Assembly (NCBI GenBank): GCA_009788085.1
Contig: WQSB01000001.1
Span: 1 to 51,142, forward strand
Reading direction: 5' to 3'
From: Defluviitaleaceae bacterium
GTDB lineage: Bacteria > Bacillota > Clostridia > Lachnospirales > WQUN01
Length of the DNA stretch: 51,142 nucleotides
The translations under genes and the position numbers were made by a program. How positions within the stretch are numbered: the stretch's first letter is position 1; every line of letters starts with the position of its first letter. The notes under the pieces are model-generated. The model saw only the letters and a program-made list of their open reading frames with translations, was not told the DNA's origin and did no database searches. Below, one piece after another: positions 32,337 through 40,243 of this stretch.

Positions 32337-33138
32337 CGGCAAAGCCCCCCAGCCAATCATCTACCAGCTCAGAATCTGCGTTGGTAGATTTCATTTTATG
32401 CAGCTCCGCCATTCCCTTGCGGACACCAGTCAGAACGCGAGTAAGAGAATTGTCGAAACGGTCGGCACGATTGACACCAGCATCAGCCGTGGTTTGAGTG
32501 CCGACTGGCATTTTCCCTACGCCCAGCCCTTGCACCTTTATCACATTATCAACCACCATACCGCTGGGGGCGGTTTCGGCTGCCATTACGCGCTGATTCA
32601 TTCGTCGAATACGAACGCGCTCAAACAAAAGGGTCTGCTCCATTTCGCCAACAATATCCAATGGCTCATACAGCAGGGCGCGCTCCTCGTCCGTGAGGTC
32701 GCCATACCGGAGCGTTTCATATTCCCCCGTGGTGACGGCTTTTTTGTTGCCTGGTGGCCCCCCATTGCCGCCGGAATTGCCCACGGCGTTTTTGTTTCCG
32801 GGTCGGGCTTTTGGGTGTTGCGTGTTGGTTTTCGGCACTGCCGACACAGAGGGGCGAGAGGCCGCCGCCGCGCCGTCATTTTCCGAGGCATTAGTTGTAG
32901 GATTATTTTTGATGGGCTTCCGGGTGGTTGCCCTTTTCCCTTGTGGGATTTCCGAGCGTTCGGTTATTGTTTCCGAGCGTTCGGTTACTTTTTTTTTGAC
33001 CCCCCAGCCCTGCTCTGCCTTACAGCGGCGCACGGTGCCTTCGGGTTTGCCCATTGCTTTGGCAATATCGGTCAGCTTTTCCCCGGCGTGATACCGACGT
33101 TCGGCTTCGATACTCCACTCGCTCCGTGGTCGTGGCAT
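32323..33138 (-). CDS. terS: Terminase small subunit
   Basis: A 271-residue TerS. The N-terminal HTH reads ERRYHAGEKLTDIAKAMGKP followed by EGTVRRCKAEQGW, typical of PBSX/YqaS-like terminase small subunits and used for pac recognition. A disordered Pro/Asn/Gly/Lys-rich linker (GNKNAVGNSGGNGGPPGNKK) leads to the C-terminal oligomerisation part with YGDLTDEERALLYEPLDIVG and RFDNSLTRVLTGVRKGMAEL. The gene carries a 21-nt tandem repeat near its 5' end. MM start: GTG/ATG ambiguity is only one codon. Confidence 0.92.
   Translation of the reverse strand: MPRPRSEWSIEAERRYHAGEKLTDIAKAMGKPEGTVRRCKAEQGWGVKKKVTERSETITERSEIPQGKRATTRKPIKNNPTTNASENDGAAAASRPSVSAVPKTNTQHPKARPGNKNAVGNSGGNGGPPGNKKAVTTGEYETLRYGDLTDEERALLYEPLDIVGEMEQTLLFERVRIRRMNQRVMAAETAPSGMVVDNVIKVQGLGVGKMPVGTQTTADAGVNRADRFDNSLTRVLTGVRKGMAELHKMKSTNADSELVDDWLGGFADDEA
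32952..32987. repeat. Tandem palindromic repeat inside terS
   Basis: CCGAGCGTTCGGTTA occurs twice at 21-nt spacing (32952-32966 and 32973-32987); each copy contains the near-palindrome CCGAGCGTTCGG. It encodes a repeated TERSE heptad. Tandem palindromes two helical turns apart inside terS are good candidates for the packaging (pac) site. Confidence 0.5.
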
Positions 33139-33170
33139 CACTCCTCACCCCACTTTTTATATGGCACGAG

Positions 33171-33190
33171 AAAAACCCCCTCGCGGGGGT
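33171..33190 (-). terminator. Terminator upstream of terS
   Basis: On the minus strand ACCCCC-GCGA-GGGGGT, a perfect 6-bp stem with a GCGA (GNRA) loop, is followed by T5. It separates early/middle genes from the late packaging operon, where ArpU-type control would act. Confidence 0.85.
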
Positions 33191-33211
33191 CTGCTCGGAT
33201 TGCGTTTGGTT

Positions 33212-33424
33212 TTATTTTTCGTATTCGCCGCGCTGGAAAGCCCAGTCGGTGAGTTCGGTCAATTTGCTGACCATGTATTCCGCGCTTCCTACATGACCCC
33301 AGTTTATATCTTCCGGGCTTTCTCCCATGTGGTCGTCCACGTAGTTTTTAAGTTCTGCGAGGCGTTCCGTGGCCTCGGCTATCTTATCCATAAATGCTGC
33401 CAGAGCTTGGTCGTTGTTTTTCAT
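33212..33424 (-). CDS. Small unknown protein, 70 aa
   Basis: A 70-residue acidic helical protein (NDQALAAFMDKIAEATERLA, then MGESPEDINWGHVGSAEYMV). ATG 33424 has GGAGGGC before it, so the longer reading from 33463 is not used. Common in phages as an uncharacterised regulator-size protein; no family recognised. It is the last gene before the terminator that precedes terS. Confidence 0.7.
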   Translation of the reverse strand: MKNNDQALAAFMDKIAEATERLAELKNYVDDHMGESPEDINWGHVGSAEYMVSKLTELTDWAFQRGEYEK

Positions 33425-33440
33425 TTTCGCGCCCTCCATC

Positions 33441-33713
33441 TTAATTGGCTTTCGGATTAACACCCATTTCTTTTATAAGTGCATTCATATCGGCACCGTG
33501 CGTATCCTTTAAATAAATATCAGCCTCGGAAATAAACTTGCTAACCGCTTCTTGAATTAATGCATTACGCGTGAATTTTGAATTTCCGATGGCTGAAAAA
33601 ATGCTTACCACTTTATCAATCTGTGCCAGCGTTATATCCTCCAAGTACAAGGATATTTGTTTTTTGGGGCCGTTGCGTTTGATTAGAACTTTAAAATGGT
33701 CGTAGTTTTTCAT
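33441..33713 (-). CDS. Ribbon-helix-helix-like small protein
   Basis: A 90-residue protein with KKQISLYLEDITLAQIDKVV then GNSKFTRNALIQEAVSKFIS. An N-terminal beta strand followed by two helices with a T-R-N-A-L-I turn is the layout of Arc/MetJ or CopG-type repressors. AGGAGG precedes ATG 33713. It lies in front of a shared promoter-like motif (33755-33788) and the packaging operon, suggesting a transcription regulator; DNA binding is inferred. Confidence 0.65.
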   Translation of the reverse strand: MKNYDHFKVLIKRNGPKKQISLYLEDITLAQIDKVVSIFSAIGNSKFTRNALIQEAVSKFISEADIYLKDTHGADMNALIKEMGVNPKAN

Positions 33714-33754
33714 TTTCGTGTCCTCCTAGGGGATTGTTTGTGCGTTTCCGCTGG

Positions 33755-33788
33755 CACATTAATCACTTAGAAGGGGATTATTAGCAAG
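33755..33788. promoter_or_regulatory. Shared upstream motif, copy 1
   Basis: CACATTAATCACT (33755-33767) followed by a TTATTAGCAAG block (33778-33788) recurs upstream of the 246-aa gene at 34693. On the minus strand the second block reads CTTGCTAATAA, containing an extended-10-like TGCTAATAA, and AGTGATTAATGTG lies downstream of it. It is a likely promoter/operator unit for the ribbon-helix-helix gene. Confidence 0.5.
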
Positions 33789-33860
33789 TTAATTAGGGGC
33801 AAATTCGGGCTTATTACTATACAATCTTTGGGGCGGTACCGCGCCCGATTTTGTGACATG

Positions 33861-33890
33861 AAACAAGCCGACCGTGGGAGCGGCCGGCTT
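33861..33890 (-). terminator. Terminator after the 246-aa gene
   Basis: A 9-bp minus-strand stem AAGCCGGCC with GGTCGGCTT (one G-T pair), 8-nt loop, then GTTTC. The T tract is short, so efficiency may be moderate. Confidence 0.55.
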
Positions 33891-33907
33891 GCGTGTGGTT
33901 GGTGTTT

Positions 33908-34648
33908 TTATGCGCTTATGGCTCCCGGGGTTTCGTCTTTGGGCGGGGCTCCGTTCTTCCAGCTGCTATTGCCCTCCAGCTTGGAAAGAAGCACCCGGCG
34001 CGAAACCTTATGCTCGACCCCTATGATGCCGAGGGAAAGCAGGAAGCAGCGGAAGGCGTATTTTGGTGACCCCTCTATGGGTTTCGCTTTGGCGGTGACA
34101 CGCTTCTTGGCTTTGGCGGTCGCGCAGAGGTGGCTTATGAGTGTGGCGTAGGCTTCGGCTTCCTCGGAGGTTGTTTCGTTAAACCAGGGGAAGCGCACTT
34201 TATCATCTATCACCTGTATGGGCAGCTCCTCCGTATCGAGCGCGGCCTTGAGCAGTGCCTCCTTTGCGGTTACCAGCTTGCAAAGGTTGTCGAGGGTTTC
34301 CGGGGTGAAGCCTGCGAGGGGCATTTCGATGGTGAGCTGGTCGGCATCCTCGCTGGTGACGGCTGAGGCTTCGACGGTGGCGGCCGCTGTTGCATCGGGG
34401 GCTTCATCTTCCTCCGGGGCCAGCTCGTCGTATTCTGCGCTGACCGCAGTAAACTCGCTTTCGAGGATGCCGGCAAGTGCCTCGTTATTCGGCCCGGTGA
34501 GTACGCCTGTCTTGCCGATGGTGTATTCGCCTACTTGGTAGGCAAAGGATGGGGCTCCGAGGTACTTAGCTTTGGTGTTCAGCTCTTCGCTGATGGTTGC
34601 TACTAAGTTTTTGCGCTCCGCGCCGGAAAGGTTGTAATTGATTGTCAT
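33908..34648 (-). CDS. Unknown protein of a clostridial phage/ICE type
   Basis: A 246-residue protein starting INYNLSGAERKNLVATISEE and NTKAKYLGAPSFAYQVGEYT. This N-terminal pattern is widespread in clostridial prophages and conjugative elements and is often named virulence-related protein without evidence. An acidic Ala/Glu/Asp-rich linker (80-110) and a C-terminal half with KYAFRCFLLSLGIIGVEHKV follow. AGGAGG precedes ATG 34648. A shared regulatory motif lies upstream and a terminator downstream, so it is transcribed alone. Confidence 0.75.
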   Translation of the reverse strand: MTINYNLSGAERKNLVATISEELNTKAKYLGAPSFAYQVGEYTIGKTGVLTGPNNEALAGILESEFTAVSAEYDELAPEEDEAPDATAAATVEASAVTSEDADQLTIEMPLAGFTPETLDNLCKLVTAKEALLKAALDTEELPIQVIDDKVRFPWFNETTSEEAEAYATLISHLCATAKAKKRVTAKAKPIEGSPKYAFRCFLLSLGIIGVEHKVSRRVLLSKLEGNSSWKNGAPPKDETPGAISA

Positions 34649-34692
34649 GGTATTACCTCCTGTTTTTGGGGCTCTGCGGCCCGTTTGGTGAA

Positions 34693-34726
34693 CACATTAA
34701 TCACTCGGACCGCCGATAATAGCAAG
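34693..34726. promoter_or_regulatory. Shared upstream motif, copy 2
   Basis: CACATTAATCACT (34693-34705) followed by GATAATAGCAAG (34715-34726), matching copy 1. On the minus strand it contains TTGCTATTAT, an extended -10 of good quality. It lies 45-78 nt upstream of the 246-aa gene. Confidence 0.5.
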
Positions 34727-34755
34727 CGATTTCGGGGCTTAATACCTACCAAACA

Positions 34756-36066
34756 TCAAGGAGGATTAGGGGTAGTAATTGTCGCATGTAAACAATCAAT
34801 TTCACGGTACGGGGTAGTTTGGCCTCCCCGTTGCAGGGAAACGCGGTCGGGGGTGTTCGTCAGTTCAATATACCGGCGGACAATAACGTCGCAATATTTC
34901 GGGTCAAGTTCCATCAACCGGGCATCGCGCCCGGTTTGCTCGGCGGCGATTATTGTGGTACCCGAGCCCCCAAATGGGTCCAACACCACATCGTCGTGCC
35001 GGGAGCTGTTTAACAGGGCTTTGCCGACGAGAGCCACGGGCTTCATGGTGGGGTGTTCCGGGGAAACTTTGGGGCGCGGAATTTGCCACAGGTCGGATTG
35101 CTTCCTATCCGCCAGCGGGTAGAGCCGTTTGCCTTCGCGCCAGCCGTACCATAACGGCTCATACTGCGTATGATAATCCTTCCGAGAAAGGACGAGGCTG
35201 TCTTTTGCCCATATGATTGTGCTACTCCAATGGTACCCGGCTTGGCGCATGGCGTTCATAATATTGCCCCACTCCTGCGCACTCATCACGACGTAGGTCA
35301 TACAACCGGGCTCGGAAACGGTAGCCATTGCGTTAAATGCTGCCAATAAAAAAGCACCGAAGTCGTCGGTACTCATTTTGTCGTTCATTATTTGCCGGGG
35401 CTTCCAGCTGGGGTGCTTGGCATCTGAGCCATAATCCACATTCCACGGCGGGTCGGTGAATACGCACCGGGCAATCGTGCCGTCCATGAGGGTCTTTACC
35501 TCATCGGAAGAAGTGCTGTCGCCACACATAAGACGGTGGCGGCCAAGATACCATATGTCGCCGCGCTGCGAGATAGGCGTTTCAATTTCTGCGGCGGCTG
35601 CATCTGCATCGAAGTCGTCCTCTTGGACTCCGGGGTCGCCCCCATCAGCTTCGGCAAATAACTTGTTGAGTTCGTCAACATCGAAGCCCATGAGGTCAAT
35701 ATCGAAGTCCAGGGACTTCAGCTCCTCGATTTCCAAAGCCAGCATCTGTTCATCCCAGCCGGCACTCAAGGCCAGCCGATTGTCTGCCAGCACATACGCC
35801 TTTTTCTGCGTTTCGGTAAGATGCTCCACGAAAACGCACGGCACTTCGGTCAAATTTTCGGCCCGTGCTGCGACCACCCGGCCGTGGCCAGCGATGATGT
35901 TGTAATCCCGGTCTACGAGGACGGGGTTTACGAAGCCAAATTCCCGCAAGCTGGCGCGGAGCTGGTTTATCTGCTCGTCGCTGTGCGTCCGGGCATTTCG
36001 CGCATAGGGGATTAGCCTCTCAACAGCTACCCGCTCCATGCGCCCGGTCATTTCCCTACCATTCAT
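34756..36066 (-). CDS. ParB-like domain fused to DNA methyltransferase
   Basis: A 436-residue fusion. The N-terminal ParB/sulfiredoxin-like domain has VERLIPYARNARTHSDEQIN and the GHGR box at about 60-63. The C-terminal domain is an N4/N6-type DNA methyltransferase with the catalytic DPPW at 205-208 (VFTDPPWNVDYG), then HPTMKPVALVGKALLN and AdoMet-binding DPFGGSGTTIIAAEQTG near the end. Catalytic motif before AdoMet motif indicates the beta class. No restriction partner lies nearby, so it may protect phage DNA or control genes by methylation. It follows a strong terminator. Confidence 0.92.
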   Translation of the reverse strand: MNGREMTGRMERVAVERLIPYARNARTHSDEQINQLRASLREFGFVNPVLVDRDYNIIAGHGRVVAARAENLTEVPCVFVEHLTETQKKAYVLADNRLALSAGWDEQMLALEIEELKSLDFDIDLMGFDVDELNKLFAEADGGDPGVQEDDFDADAAAAEIETPISQRGDIWYLGRHRLMCGDSTSSDEVKTLMDGTIARCVFTDPPWNVDYGSDAKHPSWKPRQIMNDKMSTDDFGAFLLAAFNAMATVSEPGCMTYVVMSAQEWGNIMNAMRQAGYHWSSTIIWAKDSLVLSRKDYHTQYEPLWYGWREGKRLYPLADRKQSDLWQIPRPKVSPEHPTMKPVALVGKALLNSSRHDDVVLDPFGGSGTTIIAAEQTGRDARLMELDPKYCDVIVRRYIELTNTPDRVSLQRGGQTTPYREIDCLHATITTPNPP

Positions 36067-36134
36067 GTAATCTGCTCCTTCTTGTAATTAGAAGGGCGAT
36101 GCAGTGGTAGGGTCTACGCCGCCTTTGTGGGAAT

Positions 36135-36162
36135 AAAAAACCCGCGACCGTAGGGGCGCGGG
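36135..36162 (-). terminator. Terminator after the ArpU-like gene
   Basis: The minus-strand stem CCCGCG/CGCGGG continues past a mismatch with CC/GG, loop CTAC, and is followed by T6. It ends the early operon upstream of the methyltransferase gene. Confidence 0.85.
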
Positions 36163-36236
36163 CAGTTCGTTAATTTTTTCACGTTATCAGTTTACCACAT
36201 TTGCTTTAGCGTGTCATTCGCATCTTTTTCGCATGG

Positions 36237-36806
36237 CTATTTTGCGGTGCGATTAAGACCGTCAATGCCGAATATTAGGGCGGTTAGGTGTTCTGCCGCC
36301 GCATCAACATCCCTGTAAATCGTGCTAGTTGTGACGTATTCATCCTCGGCAATTTCGGCATGGGTACGAGCGGTTTCCGATATAAACAGATGAAATATTA
36401 CCCGATATCGGCGCGCATCTTCTTCTTTTAGAGAAGCGTCGCAGTAGGATTTGTATAAACCTATCATGGTGTCGATATGGTCTATAATAATCCGCGTCCG
36501 CACGGTACTTTGCCGGATACTCTCTATTCGGAAGCTGGAGCCGCCACTGCCGTTTATCATGTCGATAATTTCCGCGAAGGTGTAACCGCCATCTTCTTCG
36601 AGGGTGTCGGCATTATAAATAGCCATCTCGCAGTGGTCTTTCAAGGCGCGGTAATTATTGAGCAAGCGTTTTGTGTTTGCCCTCAGTCGTTTTTGCCGAA
36701 ACTTGAAATCGGCAGTTTCTTTTTTACGCACCTCGTCCATGACCGCTGCGACGATTGTTTTCATGGATGCATCGTCTAATTTGATGGTTTTCTCTTTTTT
36801 TGACAC
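36237..36806 (-). CDS. ArpU/RinA-like late transcription regulator
   Basis: About 189 residues, mainly helical, ending in a sigma-70 region-4-like HTH: RTHAEIAEDEYVTTSTIYRD followed by VDAAAEHLTALIFG. Such ArpU/RinA proteins activate late genes just before the packaging module, which is its position here. GTG 36806 is preferred because GGGAGG lies seven bases before it; an upstream ATG would include the ribosome site. The middle (FRQKRLRANTKRLLNNYRAL) is basic and helical. Confidence 0.75.
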   Translation of the reverse strand: MSKKEKTIKLDDASMKTIVAAVMDEVRKKETADFKFRQKRLRANTKRLLNNYRALKDHCEMAIYNADTLEEDGGYTFAEIIDMINGSGGSSFRIESIRQSTVRTRIIIDHIDTMIGLYKSYCDASLKEEDARRYRVIFHLFISETARTHAEIAEDEYVTTSTIYRDVDAAAEHLTALIFGIDGLNRTAK

Positions 36807-36915
36807 GCCAATCCCTCCCGAAATCCCCACTTGCATTTTGTGGTAGGTCTGCTAAAATAAAGGTGTCGAGGCTTTACTTGTGCAGCTTCCTTTTCGGTTT
36901 CCGGGAGGGGCTGTT

Positions 36916-37290
36916 TTATTTTGCGTAAAGGTAACCGGGGTGAAGCTCCCAATAGTCACCATCAGGGCAGTCGGGCCGGCCACAGGAATTACCCTCGTCA
37001 TCTTTGGCGTTTACGCAATATTGGCACTGGCCCAGCAAGCAGAGCCGCATCCCTGCAATAATATCCAGCAAGTAAGGTACGTCTTGCCGTGCATGGGCTA
37101 TAAATTCAGCATCTGCGCTCCCTGTTGGACACCCATCCGAGAATAAAGCAATCTTACTGAATGGCTTAACTTGCGCCGAGGGTACGCCTACGTGATGTTC
37201 TTCATACTTTCGTTTATGAAAATACACCCACGGCCCCGGTGACGCGGCATCAGCTCTTGCTCGGATATCATCAATTCTCTTTTTGTCCAT
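36916..37290 (-). CDS. Unknown protein with conserved DxIRARxxAASPGPW motif
   Basis: A 124-residue protein. Its start (RIDDIRARADAASPGPWVYF) and ADAEFIAHARQDVPYLLDII form a motif pair seen in many phage small proteins of unknown role. The end has Cys residues CQYCVNAKDDEGNSCGRP that could bind metal. ATG 37290 is chosen for GGAGG at five bases. Between PP-loop and ArpU-like genes. Confidence 0.7.
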   Translation of the reverse strand: MDKKRIDDIRARADAASPGPWVYFHKRKYEEHHVGVPSAQVKPFSKIALFSDGCPTGSADAEFIAHARQDVPYLLDIIAGMRLCLLGQCQYCVNAKDDEGNSCGRPDCPDGDYWELHPGYLYAK

Positions 37291-37309
37291 TACTGCCTCC
37301 ATTCATAAA

Positions 37310-38110
37310 CTAACCGTCGTAGCATCCACAAGGGGCTCCACAAATGCACCCACCGGGGGCATCTTCAAAGTCAAACAATGTCATCTGCATATTCGTAGCT
37401 TTATAAAAATCCTCCCATGACCATTTTCTGCCCAATCCCTTGACAGTGATAAGCGTTGGCGCGGCTTTTCGCTCAATTTCGACGGCTCTGTTAAATAGTT
37501 CCGGGTATTGATGCCAAAGCTGTTTAATTTCATGTTTTTTCATGGACGGGCAAAAGAAACAACTTGATTTTCCGGGGAGCATAATCCCTTCATCCATTAT
37601 GACCTCGGCGCATTCATCCCGCGACCATCCCCAATCAAACAGCGGATAATGCACGATGTATTTTTTATTAACCTCATCATGCGGAATCGCGTGATTTACC
37701 CTCCTCGCTTCCCCGTAGTCATACCCAATGTACTTGTGGACCCTTTCGCCACTTGCCCAAATCTTTTTACATCTGATATGATTATTGCAATATTTATCCT
37801 GTGGGCTGATTTTGTGCTTGTGCGAACATTTTTTATATCCATATGCGATGGATGGCAGGGTATTAGAGCGTAAGCATTCATCTTCAAGGGTGAGACGTTT
37901 TCCGTCTTTTGTGTAATGACCAACCGGGGTTATCAACGGAAGCCCGCGCTCACAAAGCCATGAATTGAATACCTCAATAAACTCGTAGGTATAGGGCATT
38001 TCACTCCCCGTGTCTGCAAACAAGATGAGATCAATCGGAATATTTTTTTTGTACATACCAATTATCATTGCTGCGCTGTTTGTTCCTCCTCCAAATGAAA
38101 CCACATGCAC
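37310..38110 (-). CDS. PP-loop ATPase (PAPS reductase-like)
   Basis: A 266-residue protein of the adenine nucleotide alpha-hydrolase superfamily, PAPS reductase/DndC-like. The PP-loop is SFGGGTNSAAM (5-15), followed by IDLILFADTGSEMPYTYEFI. The C-terminal half has DEGIMLPGKSSCFFCPSMKK (CFFCP) and a Cys-rich tail (GGCICGAPCGCYDG) possibly binding a cluster or zinc. Family members activate substrates by adenylation for sulfur transfer, as in DNA phosphorothioation or base modification. Radical-SAM genes nearby make a nucleic-acid or cofactor modification role attractive, but the substrate cannot be read from sequence. Confidence 0.88.
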   Translation of the reverse strand: MHVVSFGGGTNSAAMIIGMYKKNIPIDLILFADTGSEMPYTYEFIEVFNSWLCERGLPLITPVGHYTKDGKRLTLEDECLRSNTLPSIAYGYKKCSHKHKISPQDKYCNNHIRCKKIWASGERVHKYIGYDYGEARRVNHAIPHDEVNKKYIVHYPLFDWGWSRDECAEVIMDEGIMLPGKSSCFFCPSMKKHEIKQLWHQYPELFNRAVEIERKAAPTLITVKGLGRKWSWEDFYKATNMQMTLFDFEDAPGGCICGAPCGCYDG

Positions 38111-38115
38111 GATAC

Positions 38116-38349
38116 CTACACCTCCTCATTCACATATTGAACGCCTAAACTTGCGAGGCGGCCACAATCCACGTCACAGATTTCTTCGCTACCATTAACT
38201 CCTTTTTTCACGCAACGCGCTCCGAAGTCGATATACCCGTCTTCGTCATCGAAATACCCGACCAGTAAAGCGCGGGCTCTATTTCTCGTTTCTGCGAATA
38301 CAAAGCAGCACCAGTCTCCATTCCGAGGATAAACACAGTAAAGGCTCAT
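38116..38349 (-). CDS. Small unknown protein, 77 aa
   Basis: A 77-residue protein (SLYCVYPRNGDWCCFVFAET then VGYFDDEDGYIDFGARCVKK). It has five Cys, an RNRARALLVGYF helix and a GARCVKKG element seen in several small clostridial phage proteins. It overlaps the Lar-like gene by 4 nt. No function recognised. Confidence 0.65.
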   Translation of the reverse strand: MSLYCVYPRNGDWCCFVFAETRNRARALLVGYFDDEDGYIDFGARCVKKGVNGSEEICDVDCGRLASLGVQYVNEEV

Positions 38350-38549
38350 TTCTTTATCCCCTTTCGTTTATTCCATGCTTCAGCCAACACGCGTCTATCG
38401 CCGTCATATTGAGAAAATATTTTGCAATCCATGCATCCACAAAACCACTTTAGTCGCCCGTGATTCCACCAACATGCTGGACCTCCACAAAAGGGGCATG
38501 GTTTTAATTTTGTACCGTTTTCCAACTTAATAACTCCAATCGGCGGCAT
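38346..38549 (-). CDS. Lar-like zinc-ribbon protein
   Basis: A 67-residue protein with LKPCPFCGGPACWW, then WFCGCMDCKIFSQYDGDRRV and AEAWNKRKG, the pattern of Lar-type restriction alleviation proteins (CPFCGG..., C-x2-C, then A..WN.R). ATG 38549 is chosen for GGAGG at eight bases. In Rac, Lar relieves type I restriction; many phage Lar-like ribbons are untested. Short family member with one zinc site. Confidence 0.82.
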   Translation of the reverse strand: MPPIGVIKLENGTKLKPCPFCGGPACWWNHGRLKWFCGCMDCKIFSQYDGDRRVLAEAWNKRKGIKK

Positions 38550-39354
38550 AACCATTCCCTCCAATAAACTCTACATAAAAACGCTCCAATGCGGCTTCTG
38601 CCCGTGGTATGCGACCGCGCACCGTGCCACCACTCTCACCCATATGGGGGATGCCTGGGCGATGGAATGCTTGGCTAAGTGCCACGGTAGCGGCCACCAC
38701 ACACACGGCATATATGAAGCACTCCACCCCGGCTTTGCCTGTTTCGGCAGTCGTTCGCCACCATTGGACGTTCTGCCCGGTCATCAGCTCATGAAGCATA
38801 AATTCCAGTTGTGCATCGATACTGAGCCAGTCGCGCCCATGTTGGTGTGCGTGATTTTGCAAATTTACAAGGCGGTCACGATTCCATTGGGCTATGCCAC
38901 GGGATGCACCCTCGTCACCAACGGCGGACGGGTTAATGTTATCGTGCGATTCGATTTGTAAATTGCCGATGATGGCGGCGGTGGCCTCCGGCGAAAATCC
39001 ATGCCCCCGAAAGAAATTCCACACGATGGCGAGGTTGTCGCTAGGCGGCACGGGGAAGTCCGAGGGTAGAGGCTCATGCTCTATTTCCGCATCAAGCGCG
39101 ACCATCGGCTCGTATGCTCCCACCGTGGCTTCCGGCACCAGCTCCTCTGCAGGAGGTGCTGGGTCATAGGCTGGGCTGGTATGTTCTGCCGTGAGGACTG
39201 CCGAGGCGGTTATTACAGGCTCACCCCCTGCGCTGGCAGTCATCCGCGCCATATGCACAAGCCCCTGCAGTGCAATCACTGCCCACACGAAAGCCATTGT
39301 CGCCACCATTGCGATAATCCAGTTGCGCGGCCACCTAAGTATTATTTCTTTCAC
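38527..39354 (-). CDS. Membrane-anchored lysozyme-like protein in the early region
   Basis: About 275 residues. A signal-anchor helix lies near the start (WIIAMVATMAFVWAVIALQG), followed by an acidic Pro/Ala linker and a phage tail lysozyme-type domain from about residue 110: VWNFFRGHGFSPEATAAIIG then NLQIESHDNINPSAVGDEGA and SRGIAQWNRDRLVNLQNHA. GNLQIES has the candidate catalytic Glu. GTG 39354 follows GGAAGGTG at the stop of the preceding gene. It is far from the lysis and tail genes and would act outside the membrane; a role in superinfection exclusion or wall remodelling is inference. The tail end (VEFIGGNGYAADWSY) overlaps the Lar gene start. Confidence 0.78.
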   Translation of the reverse strand: MKEIILRWPRNWIIAMVATMAFVWAVIALQGLVHMARMTASAGGEPVITASAVLTAEHTSPAYDPAPPAEELVPEATVGAYEPMVALDAEIEHEPLPSDFPVPPSDNLAIVWNFFRGHGFSPEATAAIIGNLQIESHDNINPSAVGDEGASRGIAQWNRDRLVNLQNHAHQHGRDWLSIDAQLEFMLHELMTGQNVQWWRTTAETGKAGVECFIYAVCVVAATVALSQAFHRPGIPHMGESGGTVRGRIPRAEAALERFYVEFIGGNGYAADWSY

Positions 39355-39355
39355 A

Positions 39356-40243
39356 TCACACCTTCCACGGGCATTGCTTGTGCGCATCTATATATTCAGC
39401 GCGTACATATTTTTGTAAGTTATCTTTTAAGAACACGGGTACCCCAGCGGCCTTGCAAGCATCTACAATGGCATATACCCATTCCGGCTTTGGAGTCGTG
39501 ATGGGGTTTCGTCCGGTTTCCGCGCCGACGATTACCCAACGTATCCCATGTGGATTGCCAAGACCGTCTAATTCGATGGGTCCGTGCAATGGCTCTAGCG
39601 ACACAAACGCATTGCATGGTTGCGCATAAAAATCAAGTCCATCAGCTTGCTTGTCGAATGAATCTTGATTGGTTGCCGATACACCAAACCACCAATTTCC
39701 GTGTTTTTTGCCCTTTGCAAGTAAATAGCTGAGGCAGTCATATCGCTGGGCATTTTTTGTAAGAAACAAATACCGATGTTGGGGAGCGGCTTCGCAAGCC
39801 CTAAACACCTGCTCGATCCATTCATCCGGCACCCAGCTTCCGAAGCCATCCGCCATGCTCCCAACAAATACATTCTGAGGGGTTTTTATTGTGGTTGGCT
39901 TGCGAAGGCGATAGCGATGGAGTGTTGGGATAAAGCCGAATGGATACGGGGCTTTCGTAATCTCACCTTTTTCTGTTTTGAAAGGTAACGGCTCTTCCAA
40001 GTCAAAAATGGGGTAATTTTTATCAGCAAGTGGGTGTATATATGCCTCATCCCCAGGTTGTAAAATTAATTCCCCCGGCCGACCGTGGGGGTTGTAACAG
40101 CACCCATTTGCGCGATGCCCCTCATGGAGGCAACCACGATAACGTCTTTGAAATTCATCTGCATAACAATACTCGCAATCGTGATAACAACCGGTGATAG
40201 GATTCCAAGTTCTGTCACACCAATCAATGTCGGTCTTATTCAT
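39356..40243 (-). CDS. Phage Gp37/Gp68 family protein (DUF5131), radical SAM-like
   Basis: A 295-residue DUF5131 protein. The N-terminus DWCDRTWNPITGC then HDCEYCYADEF carries a C-x3-C-x2-C cluster (C19, C23, C26) like radical SAM enzymes. Family-typical parts follow: TPQNVFVGSMADGFGSWVPD, RYLFLTKNAQRY, WFGVSATNQDSFDKQADGLD and PKPEWVYAIVDACKAAGVPV. ATG 40243 is used because it overlaps the preceding stop by 8 nt with AGGAGG ten bases upstream. Substrate unknown; the family is common in phages and mobile elements. Confidence 0.9.
   Translation of the reverse strand: MNKTDIDWCDRTWNPITGCYHDCEYCYADEFQRRYRGCLHEGHRANGCCYNPHGRPGELILQPGDEAYIHPLADKNYPIFDLEEPLPFKTEKGEITKAPYPFGFIPTLHRYRLRKPTTIKTPQNVFVGSMADGFGSWVPDEWIEQVFRACEAAPQHRYLFLTKNAQRYDCLSYLLAKGKKHGNWWFGVSATNQDSFDKQADGLDFYAQPCNAFVSLEPLHGPIELDGLGNPHGIRWVIVGAETGRNPITTPKPEWVYAIVDACKAAGVPVFLKDNLQKYVRAEYIDAHKQCPWKV

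Noticed and set aside
32119-33252. Long plus-strand open frame opposite terS and terL
   Set aside because: Shadow of the minus-strand genes; composition is Phe/Cys/His-rich and no ribosome site precedes it.
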